In this document: piece after piece, positions 1 through 8,005 of the stretch
Position numbering within the stretch: position 1 is the first letter of the stretch
Layout: each line of letters starts with the position of its first letter
DNA from: Deltaproteobacteria bacterium
GTDB lineage: Bacteria > UBA10199 > JACPAL01 > GCA-016699445
NCBI GenBank assembly: GCA_016699445.1
Contig: CP064976.1
Span: 1,860,001 to 1,924,000 of the forward strand
Reading direction: 5' to 3'
Length of the DNA: 64,000 nt
Program-made: the position numbers and the translations under genes
The notes under the pieces: generated by a model
Database searches by the model: none
Told to the model about the DNA's origin: nothing
Seen by the model: the letters and a program-made list of their open reading frames with translations, nothing else

Positions 1-105
1 CAGGATTCCACGATTTAAAAAACCAATAATTAAAAAGGAAATGAGAAAGGCAAAAACATAAGGTCGATGAAGAAGGGTGGTGAGAAGAATTTCTTTAGAC
101 GGCAT
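1..105 (-). CDS. Membrane protein, N-terminus only (possible carotenoid-biosynthesis-type protein)
   Basis: The minus strand has an ATG at 105-103 and stays open for 35 codons to the window edge. The peptide is a short polar start followed by LLHRPYVFAFL and a strongly hydrophobic run, so it is the beginning of an integral membrane protein. The start lies inside the 3' end of the HD-GYP gene upstream (11-bp overlap), which suggests co-transcription. The LLxRPYVFxFL pattern reminds me of CruF-like carotenoid-biosynthesis membrane proteins, but only 35 residues are visible. The family assignment is a guess; that a coding start is here is fairly likely. Confidence 0.45.
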   Translation of the reverse strand, partial: MPSKEILLTTLLHRPYVFAFLISFLIIGFLNRGIL

Positions 106-1072
106 TGCGCATAATTTTCACAAATTCTGTCACAAGTCTAGGGTCCCATTGACCTGTTTCTTTTTCCCGATCGAGAATCTGCAATGCTTGTTCAAAAACC
201 ATTCCTTGTCGGTAAGGACGGTTGGTGGTCATGGCATCAAAGGCATCCGCAACGGAGGCGATGCGTGCCATGAGAGGAATGTGTTCACATTCTAGCTTAT
301 CGGGATGTCCACATCCATCGAAGCGTTCATGGTGATTTTTGATGACACACAAACAGGGCGCCAGAGATTTAAGAGGACTGCAGATATCGTAACCTTTGAT
401 GGGGTGTTGTCGGACATGTTCCATTTCTTCTTCATTGAGTGGTCCTGCTTTGTGAAGGATGGTTTCGACAATACCGATTTTCCCGATGTCATGCAGGAGA
501 GCTCCACGCCATATGTGTTCTTGTTCATGTTCCGTGAGCGATAAACCTTTGGCAATCATTCGAGAGTAGCGTGCAACACGTTCTGAATGTCCTCGGGTAT
601 AAGGGTCTTTAGCTTCAATAGCTTTGGCCAATGAAAAGAGAATGTTTTCGCTGGTATCAAGATCATCATAAAGAGCTTTGAGTCGTAAGAGAGAGCGTAT
701 GCGTGTAGCGAGTTCGACCTTATTAAAAGGTTTAATCAAAAAATCATCAGCACCCATATCGATGGCTTTGAGTTTATCATCAATCTCTTGCAGGGCAGTA
801 ATGACAATAACCGGGATAAAGCGCATCTCCTTATCATTTTTGATTGTTTTACAGACTTCGTATCCCGAAATTCCAGGCATCATGAGATCCAAAAGAATCA
901 GATCTGGTTTCCAGGAACGTACCTTCTCCAAAGCATCGATTCCATTATTGGCAGATTCAAAAGTATAATCAGCACTATGAAGCTGCATACGGATCAAATC
1001 GATATTGGTAGGAATATCATCAACAATTAAAACACGAGGTTTATGACTAAAGAGGTTGTTTACTGAAAGCAT
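95..1072 (-). CDS. Response regulator with HD-GYP-type output domain
   Basis: A 325-residue two-domain protein. Residues 13-130 are a receiver domain with the acidic pair D18/D19, the phospho-acceptor D62 in LILLDLMMPG and the conserved Lys in LIKPF. Residues about 145-320 are an HD-GYP-type phosphohydrolase with GHSERV, LLHDIGK and HHERFDG. HD-GYP proteins hydrolyse cyclic di-GMP to lower its level in response to a sensor kinase. The signature reads HHERFDGCGHP, so the Tyr of GYP is His; activity on c-di-GMP may be altered. No kinase gene is adjacent. The following gene on the same strand overlaps its end and runs off the window. Confidence 0.88.
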   Translation of the reverse strand: MLSVNNLFSHKPRVLIVDDIPTNIDLIRMQLHSADYTFESANNGIDALEKVRSWKPDLILLDLMMPGISGYEVCKTIKNDKEMRFIPVIVITALQEIDDKLKAIDMGADDFLIKPFNKVELATRIRSLLRLKALYDDLDTSENILFSLAKAIEAKDPYTRGHSERVARYSRMIAKGLSLTEHEQEHIWRGALLHDIGKIGIVETILHKAGPLNEEEMEHVRQHPIKGYDICSPLKSLAPCLCVIKNHHERFDGCGHPDKLECEHIPLMARIASVADAFDAMTTNRPYRQGMVFEQALQILDREKETGQWDPRLVTEFVKIMRNAV

Positions 1073-1177
1073 AAGAGCCGCATCCTACAGACAGAAAATC
1101 AACCTGTCCAAAGAAAACTCCTTGAAATTGAAGGCTGGACAGGGTGAAACAGGTTTTGAAATTTGAGGAGGTTGTTT

Positions 1178-1510
1178 ATGTTTTGGCTTTTAAGAAAAAT
1201 TTTTTCGTTGGGTGTTTTGGCTTTAGTGGTCTTTTTTCTGATGCATGTGGAGGTGAAAGGTCATTTGTTAAAAGACTATGTGATTGCCATTTATGATTCT
1301 CCCATGGTTCAGCAGGTAGTGACGTCTGCTAAAGAGTCTTTATTGGGAATGGTTGAAAACTTGGAGAAGAAAAAAGCGACAACTCATAGTGAAGATTCTC
1401 ACTCAGAAGATTCTCAGGTTTCCCCCAAAGATGCCAAGCCTCTTGAAAATCTGAAAGATGATGAAGTGAAAGAGTTAGAAAAAGTTTTAAAAAAACAAAA
1501 TCAAAAATGA
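1178..1510 (+). CDS. Small membrane-anchored protein of unknown function
   Basis: I do not recognise this 110-residue protein. I start it at ATG 1178 because a GGAGG Shine-Dalgarno site lies six bases upstream; an upstream TTG at 1163 would place that site inside the gene. Residues about 1-25 form one hydrophobic helix (signal anchor), followed by a polar, highly charged tail rich in Lys, Glu and Ser (HSEDSHSEDS), probably on one face of the inner membrane. It overlaps the next gene by ATGA, so the two are probably made together. Confidence 0.6.
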   Translation: MFWLLRKIFSLGVLALVVFFLMHVEVKGHLLKDYVIAIYDSPMVQQVVTSAKESLLGMVENLEKKKATTHSEDSHSEDSQVSPKDAKPLENLKDDEVKELEKVLKKQNQK

Positions 1511-1761
1511 ATGCATTCTTAAGATATTTAGCGGCTGCTTTTATTTTGGTGGCAGGGTTGAGTGCTTTGAGTTTCCTCCAAAAAAAATTTGATGAGGGAG
1601 ATTTGCGAAAAGGGTTAGGTGTCATTCAAGCAAAGGTTCCCGAGGCTCAAAATTGCCAAGCTGAAATGGAATCTCGTTGGAGAGGTATTGTTCGCGTGAC
1701 GTGTCAGGATTCCCAATGGGAAGTGGATATCCTCAAAGGCGTTTATAAGAAGACAAACTGA
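1507..1761 (+). CDS. Small anchored or exported protein of unknown function
   Basis: An 84-residue protein whose ATG overlaps the stop of the gene before it, indicating translational coupling. The first 22 residues are a hydrophobic signal or anchor segment (FILVAGLSAL). The remainder is a short soluble domain with two Cys (one in QNCQAEM, one in VTCQDS) that could form a disulfide outside the cytoplasm. No family is recognised. It ends directly against a convergent gene with no intergenic space. Confidence 0.6.
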   Translation: MNAFLRYLAAAFILVAGLSALSFLQKKFDEGDLRKGLGVIQAKVPEAQNCQAEMESRWRGIVRVTCQDSQWEVDILKGVYKKTN

Positions 1762-1953
1762 TTATTCCATTTTTTCAAAAGTTTTGTTGTCCACCTTTGC
1801 CTTTACCACCAGATAGATGGCCCCATAAGCAATGACAGCTACAACAGCTAAAACAATATACAGAATAATTTTAGGATTATCCCAGACCAGTTTGAGAGTT
1901 GCGAAAGAAAACGCAAAAATCAAAAATGAGATGACATGTGTCTTCCAGTTCAT
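1762..1953 (-). CDS. Two-helix membrane protein of unknown function
   Basis: A 63-residue protein with two hydrophobic helices (about residues 8-25 and 29-52) and a short charged C-terminus. It starts at ATG 1953 with a GAGGGGAG purine tract just upstream on the minus strand, a convincing ribosome site. No family recognised. It abuts the convergent gene and has a plausible promoter of its own within the end of the neighbouring peptidase gene. Confidence 0.55.
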   Translation of the reverse strand: MNWKTHVISFLIFAFSFATLKLVWDNPKIILYIVLAVVAVIAYGAIYLVVKAKVDNKTFEKME

Positions 1954-1971
1954 GAGCTCCCCTCAACAACT

Positions 1972-2001
1972 AGTATAGCCTTAAGGACGGATGACACTCA
2001 A
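1972..2001 (-). promoter_or_regulatory. Candidate sigma-70 promoter for the two-helix membrane protein
   Basis: On the minus strand TTGAGT (2001-1996) and TATACT (1977-1972) are separated by 18 bases, close to the TTGACA/TATAAT consensus. The gene starts at 1953. The -35 box overlaps a perfect 7-bp inverted repeat, ACACTCA/TGAGTGT (1994-2000 and 2005-2011), that may be chance coding sequence. Confidence 0.35.
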
Positions 2002-4521
2002 GACTGAGTGTTGCGGTCGGAGGTATTTTTTAGCCACTCGAAGAATGTCTTGCTGCGTCACTTTTTCGATCTGTTCGATAAAACGATGCAGCTCGCCTTT
2101 GGGCATTTTATAGATTTCCTGCATCGCTAAAAGTGAAGCGACAGAGGAGTTTCTTTGAAGATCGAGGATATAATTCCCAATTATAAAGCGTTTGGATCGT
2201 TCGATCTCAGCCTCCGAAATGGGTGTTGTGCATACTTTATGAAGTTCTGTCTTAATACCAGCTAAGGCCGTATCCAGTTTGGAAGAATCGGTGCCCATAT
2301 AGACGGAGAAATAGCCAGGCTCGACACCTTCCTGAGAATTAGCCGATACAGTATAGGCCAAAGCCTGCTTGTCACGTAGCTCTAGAAAGAGCCTGCCTCC
2401 TTGACCTGAAAGAACATAGTTCAAGACCTCTAAAGCATAGCGATCAGAACTTTGAACTGTCGTTCCTAAAAACCCATAAACGATGTGAGATTGAATCTTG
2501 TTTTTGTGAGTGACAATTTCAATAGGCTTAGCCACTTTTTTAATAGCTGGAGGGTTGGGCAAAGGCATTTTTTTCGCCTTCCAGTATTTCATTTTTTCTT
2601 CAAAACGTTCACGAATTTCCTCGGGGTTGACATCGCCCACAACGGATAAAACCAGATTGGAAGGTTGGACAATCTTTTCGTAAAACTTGATCAGATCATT
2701 GCGTTTAAACTGCTTTACATTTTTGGCAGGTCCTAAAATGGAAAGCCCATAAGGGTGATTGCCATATAGTCCTTGCAAAAACTTCTTCATAGCTAAATGA
2801 CCCAATGAATCTTCTTCATTTTTGATAGCGGCCAAGGTGATACTTTTTTCTTTTTTAATTTCTTCTTCATCAAAACTTGGATTTAAAAGAATATCGAAAA
2901 AAAGTTCCACACCTTCAGAGAGTTTTTCTGAGAGAAATGTGGACTGCACTCCCAAGACATTGCGTCCCATGTAAGCATCGACATGACCTAAGAGATTTTC
3001 ACTAGCTTCTGAGATTTCACGAGAGGTTCGATGTTTTGTGCCTTTGCTCAGCATCATCGAAATTAAATGTGTGATGCCATTATTTTTTGTATTCTCATGA
3101 CGAATTCCTCCCAAAGATGCACTGCGAATAGCCACAAGAGGAAGGCTGCGATTTTCTTTCACAACAACACGGACACCATTGGAGAGCTTGAAGTAATGAA
3201 TCTCAGGTTTTTTTGTCGCTTTTGGTGCTGGAGCCCCGTCTATATTTTTCAAAAGAGATTGGATCTGCTCATCTGAGTATGTTTCTTTTTTTGAATGACA
3301 GAGAGCCATTGTGATGCGTTGAGGTTGGAGATAGTTTTTAGCAACGCGTACAATATCCTCAGGGGTAACACGATCAATGGCCATATAGTAACGTTCTTCA
3401 AAATCTAAATCATTAACGGACCCAGCATAATAGCCCAATTTCCTTGCAAGTGCTTCCACTGTTTGTTTTTCATAAATGCGGGAGCTTCGAATGCTATGTT
3501 TGGCCCGTGATACTTCAAAGCTGGAGGGAGCTTCTTCGGATATTTTTTTAATTTCCTTCCAGATAGCCGCAGACGTTTCTTTGAGCTTCTTTTCTTTTAA
3601 GACAGCACCAATAATAAAAAGGCAGGGACTTTTAGGCGTATAGGCATAAGCTCCGATAGAAGTGACAAGGCCTAGTTTTTCCTTCACCGTCATTTCCAAC
3701 CGGCTATTATCTCCACCTCCAAAAATATGTCCGAGAACATCCAGAGCAGGGACATCTGCATGATCCATGGCTGGAATAGGGAAGGCAAAATCCACATAAC
3801 GCCCTTCTACTTCCATCGCTCGCGTAACCCAACGCGGAGATGTCTGTTCTGGTTCTTGAGGAATATTTTGAACAGGAGGGGTGCCTGCCGGTATTTTTGA
3901 AAAAAGAGTTTCAATTTTCTTAAGAGTGTCCTGAGCATTAAAATCTCCCACTCCAATAAAGAGAAGATTGGAGCCCACATACCATTTTCGGTAAAAGCTC
4001 ATGAGGTATTCGCGAGAGACTCCACGGACTGTATGACGATCTCCTGCGATCGGTCTTCCATAAGGGTGGACTTGAAATGCTTTCCCAAAAAGATCCTGAC
4101 CAACCATTTGGGAAGGATTGTCTTCTGAACGTGAAATTTCTTCGACAACGACTTCTTTTTCCTTAGCGAGTTCTTCAGGATCAAAGGTTGGGTCGATGGC
4201 GGCATCCGAGAGAATATCGAGTCCTACATCCTGATTTTTGGAAGACATATTGATGTAAAAAACAGTTTCATCAAAGCTGGTGTAGGCATTCATATCGCCG
4301 CCAGCGGCTTCAACTTCCCCAGCGATTTGGCCGACAGCTCGTCGTGAAGTTCCTTTAAAGAGCATGTGTTCAATTAAGTGGCAGAGGCCGGCTTCTTGAT
4401 CATTTTCATTGGCACTCCCGACATTGGCCCAGAGATTCCAGGAAACGACAGGAGCATCGTGCTTTTCCAGTAAAATCACGCGTAACCCATTAGACAAAGT
4501 AGCAACAACCGGCTTCTGCAT
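1981..4521 (-). CDS. M16-family zinc metallopeptidase, two-lobe fused form
   Basis: An 846-residue protein built from two consecutive M16 (pitrilysin/processing-peptidase) lobes, about residues 1-420 and 430-846. The N-terminal lobe has the inverted zinc motif HLIEH (H48, E51, H52) and a downstream acidic pair E127/E128 in VVVEEISRSEDNP, as needed for catalysis. In the second lobe the equivalent site reads HLISM, so it is catalytically dead and probably forms the other half of the closed chamber, as in mitochondrial processing peptidase pairs. No signal peptide is evident. ATG 4521 is preceded by AAGGA. The substrate is unknown. Confidence 0.9.
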   Translation of the reverse strand: MQKPVVATLSNGLRVILLEKHDAPVVSWNLWANVGSANENDQEAGLCHLIEHMLFKGTSRRAVGQIAGEVEAAGGDMNAYTSFDETVFYINMSSKNQDVGLDILSDAAIDPTFDPEELAKEKEVVVEEISRSEDNPSQMVGQDLFGKAFQVHPYGRPIAGDRHTVRGVSREYLMSFYRKWYVGSNLLFIGVGDFNAQDTLKKIETLFSKIPAGTPPVQNIPQEPEQTSPRWVTRAMEVEGRYVDFAFPIPAMDHADVPALDVLGHIFGGGDNSRLEMTVKEKLGLVTSIGAYAYTPKSPCLFIIGAVLKEKKLKETSAAIWKEIKKISEEAPSSFEVSRAKHSIRSSRIYEKQTVEALARKLGYYAGSVNDLDFEERYYMAIDRVTPEDIVRVAKNYLQPQRITMALCHSKKETYSDEQIQSLLKNIDGAPAPKATKKPEIHYFKLSNGVRVVVKENRSLPLVAIRSASLGGIRHENTKNNGITHLISMMLSKGTKHRTSREISEASENLLGHVDAYMGRNVLGVQSTFLSEKLSEGVELFFDILLNPSFDEEEIKKEKSITLAAIKNEEDSLGHLAMKKFLQGLYGNHPYGLSILGPAKNVKQFKRNDLIKFYEKIVQPSNLVLSVVGDVNPEEIRERFEEKMKYWKAKKMPLPNPPAIKKVAKPIEIVTHKNKIQSHIVYGFLGTTVQSSDRYALEVLNYVLSGQGGRLFLELRDKQALAYTVSANSQEGVEPGYFSVYMGTDSSKLDTALAGIKTELHKVCTTPISEAEIERSKRFIIGNYILDLQRNSSVASLLAMQEIYKMPKGELHRFIEQIEKVTQQDILRVAKKYLRPQHSVLSVIRP

Positions 4522-4721
4522 AGGACATCCTTTTTTTTGTAAACAGTTGTATTTGATGATTCTCTTGTACGGCTTTTTGCTGCAAAAGTTCTAAAGAAAC
4601 TGAAAAAACTCTCAAAAGCGCTAAAAATAAGGCTAGTATAGCGTTTTTTATAAGAGTGACAAGCAGTTATATGAAAAAACCATTGATTTCATTTCAAAAT
4701 CCGTTCATTGTAGCTCCCCCT

Positions 4722-5396
4722 ATGCTAGAAATCATCCTTGTACGTCATGGTCAGACCGATTGGAACAGAGATCGTCGTGTGATGGGCGCTCGTCCCATTC
4801 CTTTGAATACTCAAGGGAAAAGAGAAATCACTCAAATGGCTCAACTCCTTTCTGATGTGGAGTTTGAAATTATTTATACAAGCCCATTGATGCGTGCTTT
4901 TCAAACGTCTCGTATTTTATCCCGAGGCCGCAGCGTTAAAGTTGAAAAAGTTCCTGAGATTCAGGAAATTGATTATGGTGAATGGGTGGGTCGTACTTTT
5001 GAGGATATTAGTAAGGAAAAGATGTTTAAGACTTATTACGCCTCTCCCAAAGAAGCGCAGGCTCCTGGTGGAGAAAAAATGACGGAAGTCATTAAGCGAG
5101 GAGTTTCTTTTATCGAAACTTTAAAAAAGAAGCATAAAGACGGCCGTGTAGTCGTTGTCAGTCATGCAGATGTGATTAAATCAATTTTGATTCATTACAT
5201 GGACCTTGATTTGAATGATCTTCATAAGTTTCGCGTGGATAATGGCTCTGTTTCTCTTTTGTTTTTTGATGGTGAAAGTACTCGAGTGCTTTCCATTAAT
5301 TGTCCTGTGACAGTTGGAAAAGTTTTTGAAGTGACGGATGAGAATCACAAGCATCTCAAAGCCAAGAAAAATAATTTTTTCACCCTTATCCAATGA
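4722..5396 (+). CDS. Histidine phosphatase superfamily protein (phosphoglycerate mutase-like)
   Basis: A 225-residue member of the phosphoglycerate mutase/acid phosphatase superfamily. The RHG motif with the catalytic His is in ILVRHGQTDW at the very N-terminus, a second conserved Arg is in TSPLMRAFQTS, and the second His is in VVVSHADVIKS. Such enzymes use a phosphohistidine intermediate; the substrate cannot be read from sequence. In-frame starts at GTG 4656 and ATG 4671 would add a basic/hydrophobic leader absent from most family members. None of the starts has a clear ribosome site, so the N-terminus is uncertain. It overlaps ligA by ATGA. Confidence 0.82.
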   Translation: MLEIILVRHGQTDWNRDRRVMGARPIPLNTQGKREITQMAQLLSDVEFEIIYTSPLMRAFQTSRILSRGRSVKVEKVPEIQEIDYGEWVGRTFEDISKEKMFKTYYASPKEAQAPGGEKMTEVIKRGVSFIETLKKKHKDGRVVVVSHADVIKSILIHYMDLDLNDLHKFRVDNGSVSLLFFDGESTRVLSINCPVTVGKVFEVTDENHKHLKAKKNNFFTLIQ

Positions 5397-7345
5397 AGAA
5401 AGATACTTTCGAAGGCTTAACCATAGCCCAGCTTGAAGAGGCTATTCGAAAACACAATCAACTCTACTTTGAATTTAACCAGCCTGAGATTTCAGATTAC
5501 GATTTTGATCGTCTCGTAGAGCGTCTGAAACAGCTTAACCCCAAATCTAAAATTCTCTTGGAGCTTGGCTCCGATGTCAGTCTCCTTGGCAAAAAGGTAA
5601 AACATTTATCCGAAATGCTTTCATTGGATAAATGTTATCACGATGAGGATCTTGTCAGTTGGGCTTCAAAAATTGAGGGCGATTTTGTGGTTTCCCCTAA
5701 GATTGATGGGCTGGCCACAGAAATTCGTTATGATGCTCAGGGCAATGTGCGCTTGGCAGCCACACGTGGCGATGGGCAAGAAGGTGAAGATATTACGGAA
5801 AATATCCGGATGATTCAGGATATTCCGCAGAAAATCCCCCTCAATCCCCCTTTTTCAAAGGGGGAAGTTGAAATTCGCGGCGAAATCTACATGAAGCTTT
5901 CAGTATTTCAGAAATACAAGGATCAGTTTGCCAACCCTCGTAATCTTGCGGCGGGTGCAGTGAAACAAAAAGAAGCTCAAAAGACAAAAGAATATCAGCT
6001 GTCTTTTTTTGGTTATGATGTGTTGGGAAAAGATTTTGAAACTGAGTGGGAGAAACGGGAGTTTCTTAAAAAAAATCATTTTCCAGTTGTAGAAAGTCAA
6101 AAAATTTCTCGGGAAGACCTTTTAAATCCCTATGCGTATTTTTTGAAGAAAAGATCAGAAGAGGATTTTGAGACGGATGGTGTGGTTTATCGAGCAAATC
6201 TTGTTTCAGAACAAAAACGTTTGGGCGTCACCGCTCATCATCCACGCTATGCCATTGCCTATAAATTTCAGGGGGATTCGGGTATTACGACTTTAAAAGA
6301 TGTCGAATGGAATGTGGCACGTACAGGAGTGATTACACCTGTTGGTCTTGTTGAGCCTGTGGAATTGTCTGGAGCGATGGTCTCGCGTGTTTCGTTGCAC
6401 AACTTGGGTTTGATGCAAAAGCTGGGACTTAGACATGGTTCAAAAGTTGTTATGATGAGACGAGGAGGTGTCATCCCAAACTTGGAATCTGTGTCTGAAG
6501 CTGGTCATGGAAAAGCCTTTGAGATACCTCAAGAGTGTCCCTCCTGTGGTTCGCCCACAGAAGTCCGGGATGATTTTCTTTATTGTACGAATAAGACTGG
6601 ATGTCGAAAAACTAAAGTCCAAGAGCTTGAGCATTTCATCAAAGTCATCGAATGTGATGGTTTTGGGGAAAAGCTGATCGAAAAGCTCTATGATAATGGA
6701 TTCGTCCTCGATCCGGCAGAATTTTATTCATTAACAAAAGAAAACTTATTGGAGCTTGAGAGAATGGGGGATGTGCTGGCGACGAAGCTGATTGGAAACA
6801 TTCAGGCAAAAAGAAAACTTTCTTTGGACGTCTTTTTAAGAGCTTTGGGTATTCGTGAACTGGCCAAGCACACAGCGAAAATATTGGTTCAAAATTTTGA
6901 AACATTAGAGAGAATTCGCTCAGTCTCCGAGGAAGAATTATCAGCAATCCATACCGTCGGTCCGGTGATCGCTCGTGAAGTCGTGGAAGGGTTAAAGAGG
7001 AAAAAGGATTTAATTGAGAAATTATTGAAATGCATAACCGTTGGGGCGAATCTTGTATTCGTCCCAAAACATTTGGAAGAATCACAAGGCAAATTGCAGG
7101 GTAAAAAAATCGTCTTCACAGGAACCTTGGTTTCAATGGAACGCAGCAAAGCCCAAAAGCTGGTTGAAGAATTGGGAGCTGAATCCCAAGACACCGTGAC
7201 TCAGGAAACAGATTATCTCGTGATCGGTGATGGAGGCGGTGCCGGAAGCAAATTAGAAAAAGCCAAAAAAATCCAAGCCAAGGGTGGAAAAATTCAGATT
7301 TTAACCGAAACAGAATGGGAAAAACTGATTAAGCAGCCTTTGTGA
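5393..7345 (+). CDS. ligA: NAD-dependent DNA ligase
   Basis: This essential ligase seals nicks during replication and repair using NAD+. The 650 residues follow the family order: the Ia domain with [16 protein letters not shown], the adenylation domain with the active-site Lys in KIDG (K103), the OB fold, a four-Cys zinc finger (C382, C385, C398, C404), helix-hairpin-helix repeats and a C-terminal BRCT domain ([10 protein letters not shown] onward). The start overlaps the upstream phosphatase (ATGA), implying coupling. Residues about 149-158 ([10 protein letters not shown]) are encoded by a palindromic repeat inserted in the gene. The 3' end overlaps convergent rpmB by 17 bp. Confidence 0.97.
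   Translation: MKKDTFEGLTIAQLEEAIRKHNQLYFEFNQPEISDYDFDRLVERLKQLNPKSKILLELGSDVSLLGKKVKHLSEMLSLDKCYHDEDLVSWASKIEGDFVVSPKIDGLATEIRYDAQGNVRLAATRGDGQEGEDITENIRMIQDIPQKIPLNPPFSKGEVEIRGEIYMKLSVFQKYKDQFANPRNLAAGAVKQKEAQKTKEYQLSFFGYDVLGKDFETEWEKREFLKKNHFPVVESQKISREDLLNPYAYFLKKRSEEDFETDGVVYRANLVSEQKRLGVTAHHPRYAIAYKFQGDSGITTLKDVEWNVARTGVITPVGLVEPVELSGAMVSRVSLHNLGLMQKLGLRHGSKVVMMRRGGVIPNLESVSEAGHGKAFEIPQECPSCGSPTEVRDDFLYCTNKTGCRKTKVQELEHFIKVIECDGFGEKLIEKLYDNGFVLDPAEFYSLTKENLLELERMGDVLATKLIGNIQAKRKLSLDVFLRALGIRELAKHTAKILVQNFETLERIRSVSEEELSAIHTVGPVIAREVVEGLKRKKDLIEKLLKCITVGANLVFVPKHLEESQGKLQGKKIVFTGTLVSMERSKAQKLVEELGAESQDTVTQETDYLVIGDGGGAGSKLEKAKKIQAKGGKIQILTETEWEKLIKQPL
5846..5864. repeat. Palindromic repeat embedded in ligA
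   Basis: CCCCCTTT and AAAGGGGG form a perfect 8-bp stem around a three-base loop, within a T-rich/A-rich context. It is read through in frame as NPPFSKGE. This hairpin resembles a short palindromic repeat (encoding PPF/LxKGG-like peptides) seen scattered through many bacterial genomes; I see no second copy here. Confidence 0.6.
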
Positions 7346-7520
7346 CGAAACCGGAACGGATGCAGCGTGTGCAAGCATAGATGCGTTGGACAGAGCCCTT
7401 CACAAGTGCGCGGACGGTTTGAAGATTGGGAAGTGAAATCTTCTTTGTTTTGTTATTCGCGTGACTGACGTTATTTCCAACCAGTCTCTTTTTATTACAA
7501 TAATGACAACTGCGAGCCAT
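7329..7520 (-). CDS. rpmB: Large ribosomal subunit protein L28
   Basis: A 63-residue match to bacterial L28: [20 protein letters not shown] near the start, then NNKTKK, LPNLQ and the C-terminal CTRCIRSG. Paired Cys (CHYC and CTRC) indicate the zinc-binding form of L28. A longer open frame continues upstream, but ATG 7520 with GGAGG just before it is the right start. The gene is divergent from the YraN gene with only 21 bp between starts, so the two leaders must overlap, and it runs 17 bp into the end of ligA on the opposite strand. Confidence 0.95.
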   Translation of the reverse strand: MARSCHYCNKKRLVGNNVSHANNKTKKISLPNLQTVRALVKGSVQRIYACTRCIRSGFVTKAA

Positions 7521-7541
7521 AATTCCTCCGATAAAGGCGGC

Positions 7542-7955
7542 ATGGCTATAGGACACTTTCTGAAGAAGCAAGACTTTTCTCCTGATTCTCTTCATAAAAA
7601 GCTGGGAGTCGATGGAGAAGCTTTGGCGGCTCAATACCTCCAAACGAAGGGTTTTAAGGTTTTGGTGAGGAATTATCGCTCTCGAGTGGGGGAGATTGAT
7701 CTGATTATTGAAAAGAGTGGTGTGATTCATTTTGTTGAAGTTAAAAGTCGGCGTCGAAGTGATGCTGTGTCTCCTCGGGAATTGATTCCTTATTCCAAAC
7801 AAAAGAAAATTTCTAAAACGGCTCAAGAATATTTAGCCAAATTTAAAAAAGAGGGCTCAGCTGTATTTAGTGCTCTTCTGATTGATTGGGCCGAGTCGGA
7901 GACTCCTAAAATCGAGTGGATCGAAAATGCTTTTGAATTAGCTTATGGGTACTGA
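7542..7955 (+). CDS. YraN/UPF0102 family nuclease-fold protein
   Basis: A protein of about 137 residues of the UPF0102 (YraN) family, a predicted restriction-endonuclease-like fold of unknown cellular role. The conserved core is visible as [20 protein letters not shown], then GEIDLII and FVEVKSRR, giving the E-x(n)-D-x(n)-ExK catalytic pattern of PD-(D/E)XK proteins. I choose ATG 7542; the open frame extends to 7461 but that part lies over rpmB and does not resemble the family. It is followed closely by the acyl-CoA ligase gene. Confidence 0.88.
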   Translation: MAIGHFLKKQDFSPDSLHKKLGVDGEALAAQYLQTKGFKVLVRNYRSRVGEIDLIIEKSGVIHFVEVKSRRRSDAVSPRELIPYSKQKKISKTAQEYLAKFKKEGSAVFSALLIDWAESETPKIEWIENAFELAYGY

Positions 7956-8005
7956 ATATTTGTTTAAGGTTGATTCTTAAAAAAGCCTTCGCTATTTCGC
8001 CCCAG

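Noticed and set aside
4619..4646. Terminator before the histidine phosphatase (CGCTA...TAGCG then T6)
   Set aside because: The stem is only five base pairs with a loop of about 15, too weak to call.
6645..7085. Minus-strand open frame inside ligA
   Set aside because: Antisense to the conserved helix-hairpin-helix/BRCT region of LigA; composition is that of a shadow frame.
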